From Thermovibrio sp. (GTDB lineage Bacteria > Aquificota > Desulfurobacteriia > Desulfurobacteriales > Desulfurobacteriaceae), in the NCBI GenBank assembly GCA_003978105.1, contig QOAO01000005.1, positions 1 to 15,841 on the forward strand: a DNA stretch of 15,841 bases, in the 5' to 3' direction. Shown piece by piece: positions 7,804 through 15,130 of the stretch (the first letter of the stretch is position 1; the number at the start of each line of letters is the position of its first letter). A program made the translations under genes and the position numbers. The notes beneath the pieces are model-generated. The model ran no database searches. It was not told where the DNA came from and worked only from the letters and a program-made list of their open reading frames with translations.

Positions 7804-8213
7804 CTTGCCATCCTTAAGTTGTAGTAATTAACAACAATGCAGTTGTAAGGCAAGTTCAGATTGTTACAGTTAAAACATTTAATAGATGTTTTTTTTGAAA
7901 AAGTCCCTCGGGAAGTAACTTTTAATACAACAGGCTTACCTCTCTTTGAGTAAAAGGGTGTATCGAGCTTAATGCTCAAGGTTTGAGAGTTTTTAATTGT
8001 TACGTTAGTTCCATTAATTATTACTGTATAGTCCTCCTTTGTAAGAAAAGCTTTGTTTCTCGTTTTCTGCAGTACACTGTACAAGTAATTGATGTCCTGT
8101 TTTACTTCTTCCTTCCTTTTCCACTTCTCGAACTTTGGAATTGCAAAGGACAGAAGAATAGATAAAATTACAATCGTTATAACGAGCTCGATTAGAGTAA
8201 AACCTCTTTTCAT
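7794..8213 (-). CDS. fimT: FimT/FimU/GspH-type minor pilin
   Basis: MKRG and then FTLIELVITIVILSILLSFAIP form a strong prepilin signal with Glu5 and the proline-ended helix typical of pilins. The next stretch (VKQDINYLYSVLQKTRNKAF) matches the GspH/FimT layout in which the helix leads to an 'l...l..aR..A' segment. The C-terminus holds four Cys, two as CFNC and others near the end. The 139-residue length fits. Its ATG overlaps the pilY1 stop as ATGA, and no strong ribosome site is visible, so it depends on coupled reinitiation after pilY1. FimT proteins in other bacteria bind DNA for uptake; whether this one does cannot be seen. FimU is an equally good name. Confidence 0.85.
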   Translation of the reverse strand: MKRGFTLIELVITIVILSILLSFAIPKFEKWKRKEEVKQDINYLYSVLQKTRNKAFLTKEDYTVIINGTNVTIKNSQTLSIKLDTPFYSKRGKPVVLKVTSRGTFSKKTSIKCFNCNNLNLPYNCIVVNYYNLRMARCD

Positions 8214-11200
8214 CTTTCAATCCAGAAAAGGAGCTTTCCAACCAATCCTTTACTGTATCCTACAAAGGGAGTTCCCGTTTCCGGAGCAATTCCCTGATAC
8301 CACTTACTGTAAGGAGAAGCATTTTTTTCATTAGTTCCAAACTCAGTTTTTGGATTGATAACAACTATGTTGGCTCCAGAGAGTTGAAAGTATAACTTTC
8401 CTTCAGGAGGAGAGACAGCATACTTTCCGCCAGGACATGCTGAATAAATTGTTCCACCAGTTGCACAGTTTAAAGCCCATATCCTTGAACGCCCTCCAAA
8501 TCCACAAGGGTCATCCGTAGGTTCTATAGTAGTGAAGAAAACAACGTTTTCGTCTGTAACAGTTGGGTTCGATATAACTCTCTCCTTTAAATAACCAGGG
8601 TCGTCGTTGTTTAACTCTAAATACCAACTTCTCTCTACATGGTTTCCTATATCCACACAAACGTCATGGGAGGAATGAGCAACGTTTACATTTGGACGGC
8701 ACTCATTACCATTACAGTTTAAAGGAACTCCATAAATTCTATTTCTTTGTCCCGGTAAGGAATTATCCGTCTTATAGAACCACCTACCTGTACCAAAGAA
8801 AAGATAAATCTTATTAAAACATTTTCCGAATTTTACAGCTGCAGTTATAGGGGATTGTGCATCTGTAAAATATTTTACTCCATACCAGTTTTTAGGGTTA
8901 TCGTCTCTAACGTCAAACAATAATAAACCACCTTTCCAGTTTTGCATGTTTCCGTCTTTTCTAGCATATCCAACTACCACGTAATCTGATTCTCCGTTTC
9001 CATCAACATCTATTGCTTCTTCGTTCATTCTGCCACTGAAAGCGTTTCTTATTTCACTTCCCCTTCCATTACCCTGGACGCTACTTGTAAACCTATCTAT
9101 TGTTGTTTTTAAATCACCCGTTAGCAAATCCAAAACAAAATATCTTAGACTTTGGTTTGAATCTCCCTTGTAGTTAGTTGGTCCCGAACCAAACATTATG
9201 TAGTATTTATCTTTCTTCTTTACTACAGTTCCTCCTGAATAGCTAAATCCTAAATCAGGACGAGTGAATTCCCATAGGAATTTGGGATTTTCTGGGTCTG
9301 TAACGTCAAGGGCAAAATATGAGGATAAGCCGTAACATTGTGAATAGTTTTGTGTCGGCTGAGGAATCAGGTTACAGATAAAGTTGGAACCGACAAAGGG
9401 CAATGTTATTAAGCCTGTACATTCTTCACACCAATTCTTCATTTCTTTCCAAAAGTTAGCAGGGCAAGCATAAAAAGGAGGATGAACTGCGTTTTCGCCA
9501 GAAGCTCCAACAGCTCCCCCTAATCTCAATCCTCCAACGAGTATTTTCCTTTCTTTTCCACCCTGTTTTATGTGAACGACAAAAGGTTTTAAATCTACAG
9601 TATAGATGTGTTTATAGTTCTTGTTTGCTAAGAGAGCTAAATATGGTAGTACATTCTGTGGAATAAACGCCCAGAGCTCCTCTCCAAGCAAATCGGTTTC
9701 ATTATCAGTTTTATCGTTTTGAACTGAAACAGGGGAAAGGGGAGCTGGCCTCCTTTTTAAGTAACCTACTCTAAATGCGTGAAGCATACCATCGTTTGCA
9801 CCAACAAAAGCTACAGTGTAGTTATCGTACTTTTCTATCCAAGGAGTAGAATAAATAATATCTCCTAATTTCCAAACATTTTCATCACTTCCGTCTTGAG
9901 GAGGAGTTTCTCCATCTATTCTTCTACTTCTCAACTCTGGGAAATCGATACCTCTGATATAGCTTATTAAATTCTGATAATCTTCGGGCTGAATACAGTC
10001 AATAAAGGCCTTAAACATATTCCAAGGAGTGTAGATTTTTTTATTGAAGTATTCGCAAACATTAAAGCAATGAGCCGGAAGACCTAAGAGAGGTATTTTA
10101 AATATGTTATCTTCATAACTGGTCTCAACAATAAATTGAGACCAGTTATCTGGTTTAAAATCTATTAACTGTTTTCCTATATGAGTATAGATTTTTCTCT
10201 CTTCAGCTGAAGTGTAGAGTAAGTTTTCACCTGCTTCCCATATAGGATGAGTTTCATCAAAGGATTCGTAGATTTCTGGCTCTGTAGAATTGTCTTTTTT
10301 GCCAGTCTCCGAACTTTTATAGGCTTTTATAGTTAGTTTACCATTTTCATCAAGGGCCCACTCAAGAATTCTGTCTTCCAAAATATCGAGTACGAAATTT
10401 TTATTTGTGTCTTCCCTAATATTTTGAGCAAATCTTGAGTTATAAAGCCACCAGGAATAGAGATAGCCTATCCAGCTAAGTTCTCCTCCTTCCTCAAATT
10501 TTCTGTTTGGATAAAACATCGCCTGTAGAATAACAGAGTGAGAGATAGTAGATGATGTTGCTGATTTCTTCTGAGAAGGTATTCCCACAGAAGTTCCTGA
10601 AGATGCTCTTTTTAAAATATCCAAGAATGCTTTGCTTAAATCCTCCTCTAACTCTTCCCCATCGGTTGGATTGAAGAAGTTATCAGCATAACCGTCATTA
10701 TTTTTATCCCATTCCTGCAATAGGTCGGGTTTTCCATTTCCGTTTAAATCTGTAAAGCCACCATACTTTGCGGATTTGTTCAATAAATCTATAGCCTTAT
10801 TACTCTTACCGAAGGTGTAAATAGTATAAAGCGTTAAGTTCTGTTGACCTTCCAAATCTGGTCTTAAATCTGAAACGTGAGCGTAGTAGGATACTCCTTC
10901 TAAATAGTAAGTTCCATCTGAACTGTAACTTTTTTTCCACTGGGAACGATAACCCTCATTGTCAGCTATTTTTTTCATCCAAACTTTTATGCTAAAGTTT
11001 TTATCCCTTACTGGTTTCTTCTTACCTTTAAATGCCGTTCTTGGTAGATTTTTGTCCTTAGTAGCTTCTCCATCAGTTATAAGAACAACAAAGTTTTTTT
11101 GACATCTAAACTGAATAGGGTCGTGATTTGAGTAGTTCACTTTGTTGTATGCAGATTTCTTAGCTCTAAAATATCTTACCGCTTCATAGTAGGTTTCAGC

Positions 11201-12085
11201 TAACGGTGTCCATTGATGAGGGTAAAGTGGTTTATAGTGGCCCTCATAAACATCTTGGTTAAGAAAGATATCCTCTAAAGAAGTATTGTTATCAGATATG
11301 TAGCTGACAATATGTCCGCCATCTCCTCTTTTTTCCCCATCTTCATATTCGTTACCGTGATTGAATACCATCAGTCCTAATCTTAATTTGGAGGAAAAGT
11401 CTTGAATGAGTCCAGAGGGTTCTTCCTCGATTTTTACTCTAATTGCATACCATCTACCGTTCACTACGAACCAATATCTATCGTTCCGTGTTCTTAAGTT
11501 ACCATCCCTGTCTATTCCAATATAAAAGGTCTTACCTCTATATTTAGAAGGGAAGTAACCTGTTTTTTCACACCTCTTTGTAAAGATGTAGTAGTAGTAA
11601 TAATATTCACAAACATTAAATCCCTGTAGAAATTTATCTCCTCCCTTTTCCTTATAGTTTCCACCAACTAACACTTTTAGGAGTATGTCATACCTTCTCA
11701 TGGTCAGCCAATTGAGAAAATTTCCACTCCACTCTCCATTTTCATCCTTGTAAAAGAAGTTTTTTGTTTTGTTGTAAGAATACTTAGCATCAGGGTCAAA
11801 TATCCCATAGTACGATTTATCTGGGTCAAAGGATGTATCAGTTCTCGAGAAACTTAAATTGGAAGGCCAGTAAGCTGGGGCTTTCATACTTCCTGAGTTA
11901 TCAACAATCAATAGGACATTGGGTTTGATATTTCCCGATTGAAGGAATGGAGGTACGGCATAGTACTTATCTACTAAAGAATCGAGAGATTCTCCTGCTA
12001 ACGAAGGAACTGTCTGTAGGAAAAGTATTAAAAAATGGAAAAAGAGAGTTAAAAAGAAATTTTTACTTGCTCTTAGTGAGAACAT
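8210..12085 (-). CDS. pilY1: PilY1-like type IV pilus tip adhesin and assembly factor, 1291 aa
   Basis: PilY1 caps the minor-pilin complex, promotes pilus assembly and acts as adhesin and mechanosensor. A signal peptide covers residues 1-30 (cleavage near SLA|GES). A von Willebrand A-like domain follows, with the metal site DNSGSM (62-67) and VLITDGEATKD (334-344) separated by a long insertion, as in other PilY1 proteins. The C-terminal Neisseria PilC-type beta-propeller region (about 740-1250) has the hallmark VGANDGMLHAF (761-771) and the calcium loop DVDGNGESD (1026-1034), matching the D-x-D-x-N-x-x-x-D site of Pseudomonas PilY1. Further calcium-like loops are DLNGNGKPD (446-454), DKNNDGYAD (460-468) and DTNKNFVLD (559-567). 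Oddities are a six-tyrosine run (161-166), a twice-used FNVCEY motif and 18 Cys. The ATG is 23 bases downstream of the tRNA-Pro 3' end; only a weak AGGGA precedes it. It is the first gene of the minor-pilin run. Confidence 0.95.
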   Translation of the reverse strand: MFSLRASKNFFLTLFFHFLILFLQTVPSLAGESLDSLVDKYYAVPPFLQSGNIKPNVLLIVDNSGSMKAPAYWPSNLSFSRTDTSFDPDKSYYGIFDPDAKYSYNKTKNFFYKDENGEWSGNFLNWLTMRRYDILLKVLVGGNYKEKGGDKFLQGFNVCEYYYYYYIFTKRCEKTGYFPSKYRGKTFYIGIDRDGNLRTRNDRYWFVVNGRWYAIRVKIEEEPSGLIQDFSSKLRLGLMVFNHGNEYEDGEKRGDGGHIVSYISDNNTSLEDIFLNQDVYEGHYKPLYPHQWTPLAETYYEAVRYFRAKKSAYNKVNYSNHDPIQFRCQKNFVVLITDGEATKDKNLPRTAFKGKKKPVRDKNFSIKVWMKKIADNEGYRSQWKKSYSSDGTYYLEGVSYYAHVSDLRPDLEGQQNLTLYTIYTFGKSNKAIDLLNKSAKYGGFTDLNGNGKPDLLQEWDKNNDGYADNFFNPTDGEELEEDLSKAFLDILKRASSGTSVGIPSQKKSATSSTISHSVILQAMFYPNRKFEEGGELSWIGYLYSWWLYNSRFAQNIREDTNKNFVLDILEDRILEWALDENGKLTIKAYKSSETGKKDNSTEPEIYESFDETHPIWEAGENLLYTSAEERKIYTHIGKQLIDFKPDNWSQFIVETSYEDNIFKIPLLGLPAHCFNVCEYFNKKIYTPWNMFKAFIDCIQPEDYQNLISYIRGIDFPELRSRRIDGETPPQDGSDENVWKLGDIIYSTPWIEKYDNYTVAFVGANDGMLHAFRVGYLKRRPAPLSPVSVQNDKTDNETDLLGEELWAFIPQNVLPYLALLANKNYKHIYTVDLKPFVVHIKQGGKERKILVGGLRLGGAVGASGENAVHPPFYACPANFWKEMKNWCEECTGLITLPFVGSNFICNLIPQPTQNYSQCYGLSSYFALDVTDPENPKFLWEFTRPDLGFSYSGGTVVKKKDKYYIMFGSGPTNYKGDSNQSLRYFVLDLLTGDLKTTIDRFTSSVQGNGRGSEIRNAFSGRMNEEAIDVDGNGESDYVVVGYARKDGNMQNWKGGLLLFDVRDDNPKNWYGVKYFTDAQSPITAAVKFGKCFNKIYLFFGTGRWFYKTDNSLPGQRNRIYGVPLNCNGNECRPNVNVAHSSHDVCVDIGNHVERSWYLELNNDDPGYLKERVISNPTVTDENVVFFTTIEPTDDPCGFGGRSRIWALNCATGGTIYSACPGGKYAVSPPEGKLYFQLSGANIVVINPKTEFGTNEKNASPYSKWYQGIAPETGTPFVGYSKGLVGKLLFWIER
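10115..10149. repeat. Perfect 14-bp inverted repeat with 7-base loop inside pilY1
   Basis: ATAACTGGTCTCAA (10115-10128) and TTGAGACCAGTTAT (10136-10149) are exact reverse complements around the loop CAATAAA. In the pilY1 frame the region encodes about residues 646-658 (NWSQFIVETSY). The chance of a 14-bp perfect stem with so short a loop in 16 kb is well below one in a hundred by simple counting, so it deserves notice; function is unknown. Confidence 0.9.
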
Positions 12086-12108
12086 AACTTATTCCCTAAT
12101 TACATTAG

Positions 12109-12185
12109 TGGTCGGGGCAGGGGGATTTGAACCCCCGACCTCTTGGTCCCGAACCAAGCGCGCTACCAGGCTGCGCCATGCCCCG
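12109..12185 (-). tRNA. tRNA-Pro (anticodon CGG)
   Basis: Read on the minus strand the 77 bases fold as a complete cloverleaf. The acceptor stem is CGGGGCA/TGCCCCG with discriminator A and a genome-encoded CCA end. The D arm is GCGCAGCCTGGTAGCGC. The anticodon stem CTTGG/CCAAG closes the loop TTCGGGA with anticodon CGG, followed by a short variable loop and the T arm GGGGG-TTCAAAT-CCCCC. The anticodon reads CCG proline codons. It lies 16 bases after the tyrS stop and 23 bases before the pilY1 start, all in the same direction. Confidence 0.97.
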
Positions 12186-12198
12186 AGTTTTACATTTA

Positions 12199-12227
12199 AA
12201 TTTAATTTTCACTATGTGAAACTTCAA
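12199..12227 (-). promoter_or_regulatory. Candidate sigma70-type promoter for tRNA-Pro
   Basis: On the minus strand TTGAAG (12227-12222) and TAAATT (12204-12199) are separated by 17 bases, each matching four of six consensus positions. The -10 box ends 13 bases before the tRNA 5' end, a normal distance for a short leader. It overlaps the last codons and stop of tyrS. It also contains a small TTTCAC/GTGAAA hairpin (12207-12221). If real, it could also supply transcripts to pilY1. Confidence 0.35.
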
Positions 12228-13431
12228 TGTTCTCTGGCTTTATCTTGGCAAAACGTCTCTTTCCAACCTGGAGAATCAATTCTCCCTTTAGTACGTCAAT
12301 TTTTAACTGGTCATCTATAACTTTTTCTCCGTTAATTCTTACTCCACCTCCCTTAATCTGCCTTCTGGCTTCGCTCGTTGACTTTACAAGACCAGACTCC
12401 TTCAATAAAATCGGAAGCCAGATGGGATTTTCAGGAAGTCTAATTTTGGGTTCTGGAATATCCTCAGGGAGCTCCCTCCTTGAAAATACCCTTTCAAAGT
12501 GTTCCCTTGCCCTTCTTGCAGCTTCCTCTCCGTGGAAGGTCTTGACTATTGTTTCAGCAAGTTTCTTTTTAACCTCCATAGGGTGGAGCTTTCCTTCCTT
12601 AACAAGTCTTTCCATTTCATCTATCTCTTCTTCGGGAATTCTTGTAACGAGCCTGTAATACCTCCACATAAGCTCATCGGAAATCCTCATTACCTTTCCA
12701 AACTGCTCCTCAGGAGGTTCTAAAATTCCTATGTAGTTTCCAAGGGACTTACTCATCTTCTGAACACCATCAAGTCCCTCAAGAATCGGCATCATTATGC
12801 AGACCTGCTCCTCCTGTCCAAACTCCCTCTGGAGGTGCCTTCCCATGAGGAGGTTAAACTTCTGGTCTGTCCCTCCCAATTCAACGTCTGCTTTAAGCTC
12901 AACAGAATCGTACCCCTGGAGTAAGGGATAGATGAATTCATGAATGTGGATAGGTCTTCCTTCCTTGAATCTCTTCTCAAAGTCGTCCCTTTCAAGCATC
13001 CTTGCTACAGTATACTTTGAAGTAAGTTTTATCAGGTCTGCTGCAGTCATTGAGCTCAACCACTCGCTGTTGAATACGACTACAGTTTTTTCAGGGTCGA
13101 GTATCTTAAAAACCTGCTGAGAGTAGGTCTCTGCATTCTCCAAAACCTGCTCCCTTGTAAGTGGAGGCCTTGTCTCATTTTTTCCCGTCGGGTCCCCTAT
13201 CATTGCAGTAAAGTCACCGATTAAAAAGTAAACCTCGTGACCCAACTCCTGAAAATCCCTCAACTTCCAGAGTAGGACTGTATGACCTAAGTGTAAATCT
13301 GGAGCTGTTGGGTCAAATCCGGCCTTTACTCTAAGTTTCTTTCCGGATTTCAGTTTCTCTAAGAGCTCCCCCTCGTTTATTATCTCAACCGTTCCTCTCT
13401 TTATCACTTTTAACTGTTCTTCCGGTGTCAT
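12202..13431 (-). CDS. tyrS: Tyrosyl-tRNA synthetase
   Basis: This class I synthetase charges tRNA-Tyr in the cytoplasm. The 409 residues hold the Rossmann catalytic domain with HLGH (47-50) and KMSKS (225-229). LGGTDQKFN (185-193) is the tyrosine-binding region typical of the TyrZ-like branch, and [13 protein letters not shown] (78-90) is also typical. An S4 RNA-binding domain lies near 335-400 ([22 protein letters not shown]). The ATG is supported by GAGGAAG just upstream and by the familiar first residues [17 protein letters not shown]. This start lies inside the preceding acetyltransferase gene, overlapping it by 47 bases in another frame. The tRNA-Pro gene follows 16 bases after the stop. 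Confidence 0.97.
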   Translation of the reverse strand: MTPEEQLKVIKRGTVEIINEGELLEKLKSGKKLRVKAGFDPTAPDLHLGHTVLLWKLRDFQELGHEVYFLIGDFTAMIGDPTGKNETRPPLTREQVLENAETYSQQVFKILDPEKTVVVFNSEWLSSMTAADLIKLTSKYTVARMLERDDFEKRFKEGRPIHIHEFIYPLLQGYDSVELKADVELGGTDQKFNLLMGRHLQREFGQEEQVCIMMPILEGLDGVQKMSKSLGNYIGILEPPEEQFGKVMRISDELMWRYYRLVTRIPEEEIDEMERLVKEGKLHPMEVKKKLAETIVKTFHGEEAARRAREHFERVFSRRELPEDIPEPKIRLPENPIWLPILLKESGLVKSTSEARRQIKGGGVRINGEKVIDDQLKIDVLKGELILQVGKRRFAKIKPENIEVSHSEN

Positions 13432-13900
13432 TCTTCCTCTCCAAGAGATTTATTTCTAAAGCTGTCTCATCACAGTTTGGGAATTTTACACAGTTTATAC
13501 AGTCCTTCCAGATTTTCTGAGGTAACTTTTCCTTATCAATAACTTTAAATCCCAACTTTTCAAAAAATCCAACTTGATAAGTTAGTGTAAAAACTCTTGG
13601 AATTCCAAGCTCCTTAGCCTCCTCAAGGGCTGCTTTCACAAGGGCAGTTCCTATTCCCTTTTTTATGTGCTCTGGAGCGACCGCCAGAGAGCGAATCTCT
13701 GCAAGGTCATCCCAGAAAATCTTTAGGGCACAGCTACCAAGTATCTTTCCATCTTCCTCATAAATCCAGAACTCCCTTATATCCTCAAAGATACTCTGAA
13801 GCGTCTTTGGAAGCATAAGGCCCTGTTTTGCATATTCGTTAATTAAGAACTGAATTTCCTCAGCGTCACTTATCCTTGCCTTTCTAATTTTTCCCTTCAA
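13385..13900 (-). CDS. argA: GNAT acetyltransferase, probable stand-alone N-acetylglutamate synthase
   Basis: The 171-residue protein is a single GNAT domain: beta strand and helix [16 protein letters not shown] (5-20), core strand [10 protein letters not shown] (67-76), acetyl-CoA loop [10 protein letters not shown] (78-87) and [12 protein letters not shown] near 116-127. The ending [17 protein letters not shown] (129-145) matches the GNAT half of ArgA-type N-acetylglutamate synthases, which acetylate glutamate with acetyl-CoA at the start of arginine synthesis. No amino-acid kinase domain is present, so it would be the short, stand-alone type. The start is TTG at 13898-13900, directly after the stop of the upstream permease; GGGAG lies 8 bases upstream. 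The last ~15 codons extend past the conserved end and run into tyrS. The specific substrate is inferred; another GNAT activity is possible. Confidence 0.85.
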   Translation of the reverse strand: MKGKIRKARISDAEEIQFLINEYAKQGLMLPKTLQSIFEDIREFWIYEEDGKILGSCALKIFWDDLAEIRSLAVAPEHIKKGIGTALVKAALEEAKELGIPRVFTLTYQVGFFEKLGFKVIDKEKLPQKIWKDCINCVKFPNCDETALEINLLERKNDTGRTVKSDKERNG

Positions 13901-15130
13901 TTAGTTTTCTCCCATCCTAAGAACTTTTACAGGGTCTGTTTTCGCTGCTCTTAATGCCGGGTAGATTGTTGCTACTGTACTGATTAATATAGCTACAGCG
14001 GCTGCAACCAAACAGTCTGTTGGGTGAAGTTTAAAGGGAAGGTGGTCTATATAGTAAACGTCCGGAGGAAGGGGTATGAGTTTGTACTTTTCTCCGAAAA
14101 TGGAAATTCCTATTCCGAGTACTTCTCCAATTGCCGTTCCTATTAGTCCTATAAAGAAACCTTGGAGAACGAAGACTTTTAGGATGAAGCCGTTTAGAGC
14201 TCCAACAGTTTTCAGTATTGCTATCTCCCTTGCCCTGTTGTTCACGTTCATCATTAAAAGACTCGATATGTTGAATGAAGCAACTATTACTATGAGGGTT
14301 AGGATTAAAAACATTGCAAGTTTTTCAAGCTTTAGGGCTGAAAAGAGACTCTTGTTAAGTGAAATCCAATCCTCGGCAACATAGTCCTTTCCAAGTGTTT
14401 TCTCTATTTCCCTTTCAACACTTTTAACATTTTCCAATCTGTCAACCTTTACCATTATTCCTGTAACCAAATCCCCAAACCCAAAATCTCTCCTGACAGT
14501 CTCTATGTGTGCAAGGACTAAGGATGAGTCAAACTGGTACATTCCCACTTCAAATATTCCGACAACTGTGTATGTGGCAGTTCTTGGAAATACGCCAAAG
14601 GGTGTTTTCCTTCCTATGGGAGAAATCAGCTTTATCTGGTCTCCGAGTGTTACTCCTAAGGTATCTGCAAGCTGCCTTCCTATTACAACTCCATTGGGGT
14701 TTCTTTTAAATAGCTCCCAATCTCCAAGTACTATGTGTTCTGGGATTGATGTAACGTTTGGTTCTTTCTCAGGTACACATCCCCTCAATGAGGCACTCGA
14801 TGCAGTGTCAGCCCTTCCCGTTGTAGCCATAACGGGAACATAGATGAACGGTTCAGTTCCTACAACGTGGGGAATTTCAGATATTTTTTTCTCTGCATAC
14901 CTGTACTTAACAAAGGGAGCTCCTCCCCTCCTCATTACGATGATGTCTGCATTTGCTGAAAGTAACCTCTCCTTTATTGCATCCTGAAATCCCATCATTA
15001 CTGCATTGACAACTATCAGGGCGGCCACTCCAAGGACCACCCCTAAAACGGCTATAAGAAAGGCAAACGATAGGTAACCCTTTTTAGGTTTTAGGTTTCT
15101 AAAGGCTAACCACTTTAAAAGTAGGTTCAT
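13901..15130 (-). CDS. lolC: LolC/LolE-family lipoprotein-release ABC transporter permease
   Basis: LolCDE extracts lipoproteins from the inner membrane and hands them to LolA for transport to the outer membrane. The 409 residues show the family layout: one membrane helix at 21-43, a large periplasmic domain (about 45-265), then three helices near 270-295, 317-347 and 372-393. The N-terminus (LAFRNLKPKKGYLSFAFLIAVLG) and the cytoplasmic REIAILKTVGA segment (301-311), which couples to the ATPase LolD, are typical. The C-terminal DPVKVLR is also conserved. The ATG overlaps the lysS stop as ATGA with GAGGAG upstream. LolD is not in the window. Whether it is LolC, LolE or a combined LolC/E subunit cannot be told here. 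It is relevant to the two predicted lipoproteins at the left end. Confidence 0.92.
   Translation of the reverse strand: MNLLLKWLAFRNLKPKKGYLSFAFLIAVLGVVLGVAALIVVNAVMMGFQDAIKERLLSANADIIVMRRGGAPFVKYRYAEKKISEIPHVVGTEPFIYVPVMATTGRADTASSASLRGCVPEKEPNVTSIPEHIVLGDWELFKRNPNGVVIGRQLADTLGVTLGDQIKLISPIGRKTPFGVFPRTATYTVVGIFEVGMYQFDSSLVLAHIETVRRDFGFGDLVTGIMVKVDRLENVKSVEREIEKTLGKDYVAEDWISLNKSLFSALKLEKLAMFLILTLIVIVASFNISSLLMMNVNNRAREIAILKTVGALNGFILKVFVLQGFFIGLIGTAIGEVLGIGISIFGEKYKLIPLPPDVYYIDHLPFKLHPTDCLVAAAVAILISTVATIYPALRAAKTDPVKVLRMGEN

Noticed and set aside
7983..8334. Open frames opposite and out of frame with fimT and the pilY1 end
   Set aside because: They are shadows of the clear prepilin and PilY1 frames and contain no family features.
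11321..11329. RGD tripeptide in PilY1 (residues 253-255), recalling the integrin-binding motif of Pseudomonas PilY1
   Set aside because: It lies in a different domain (the VWA insertion) and the likely host has no integrin-bearing partner; chance is the simplest reading.
12207..12221. TTTCAC/GTGAAA hairpin at the end of tyrS as a terminator
   Set aside because: The stem is only six base pairs with a three-base loop, has two G-C pairs, and is not followed by a T-run on the tyrS strand.
12108..12320. Plus-strand open frame starting [24 protein letters not shown]
   Set aside because: It is the antisense of tRNA-Pro plus the end of tyrS; this peptide is a familiar artefact of reading tRNA genes backwards.
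12227..12723. Plus-strand open frames opposite tyrS
   Set aside because: They are shadows of the well-supported tyrS frame with no recognisable protein features or ribosome sites.
14076..14843. Plus-strand open frames opposite the Lol permease
   Set aside because: They mirror a conserved minus-strand gene and show low-complexity composition typical of antisense frames.
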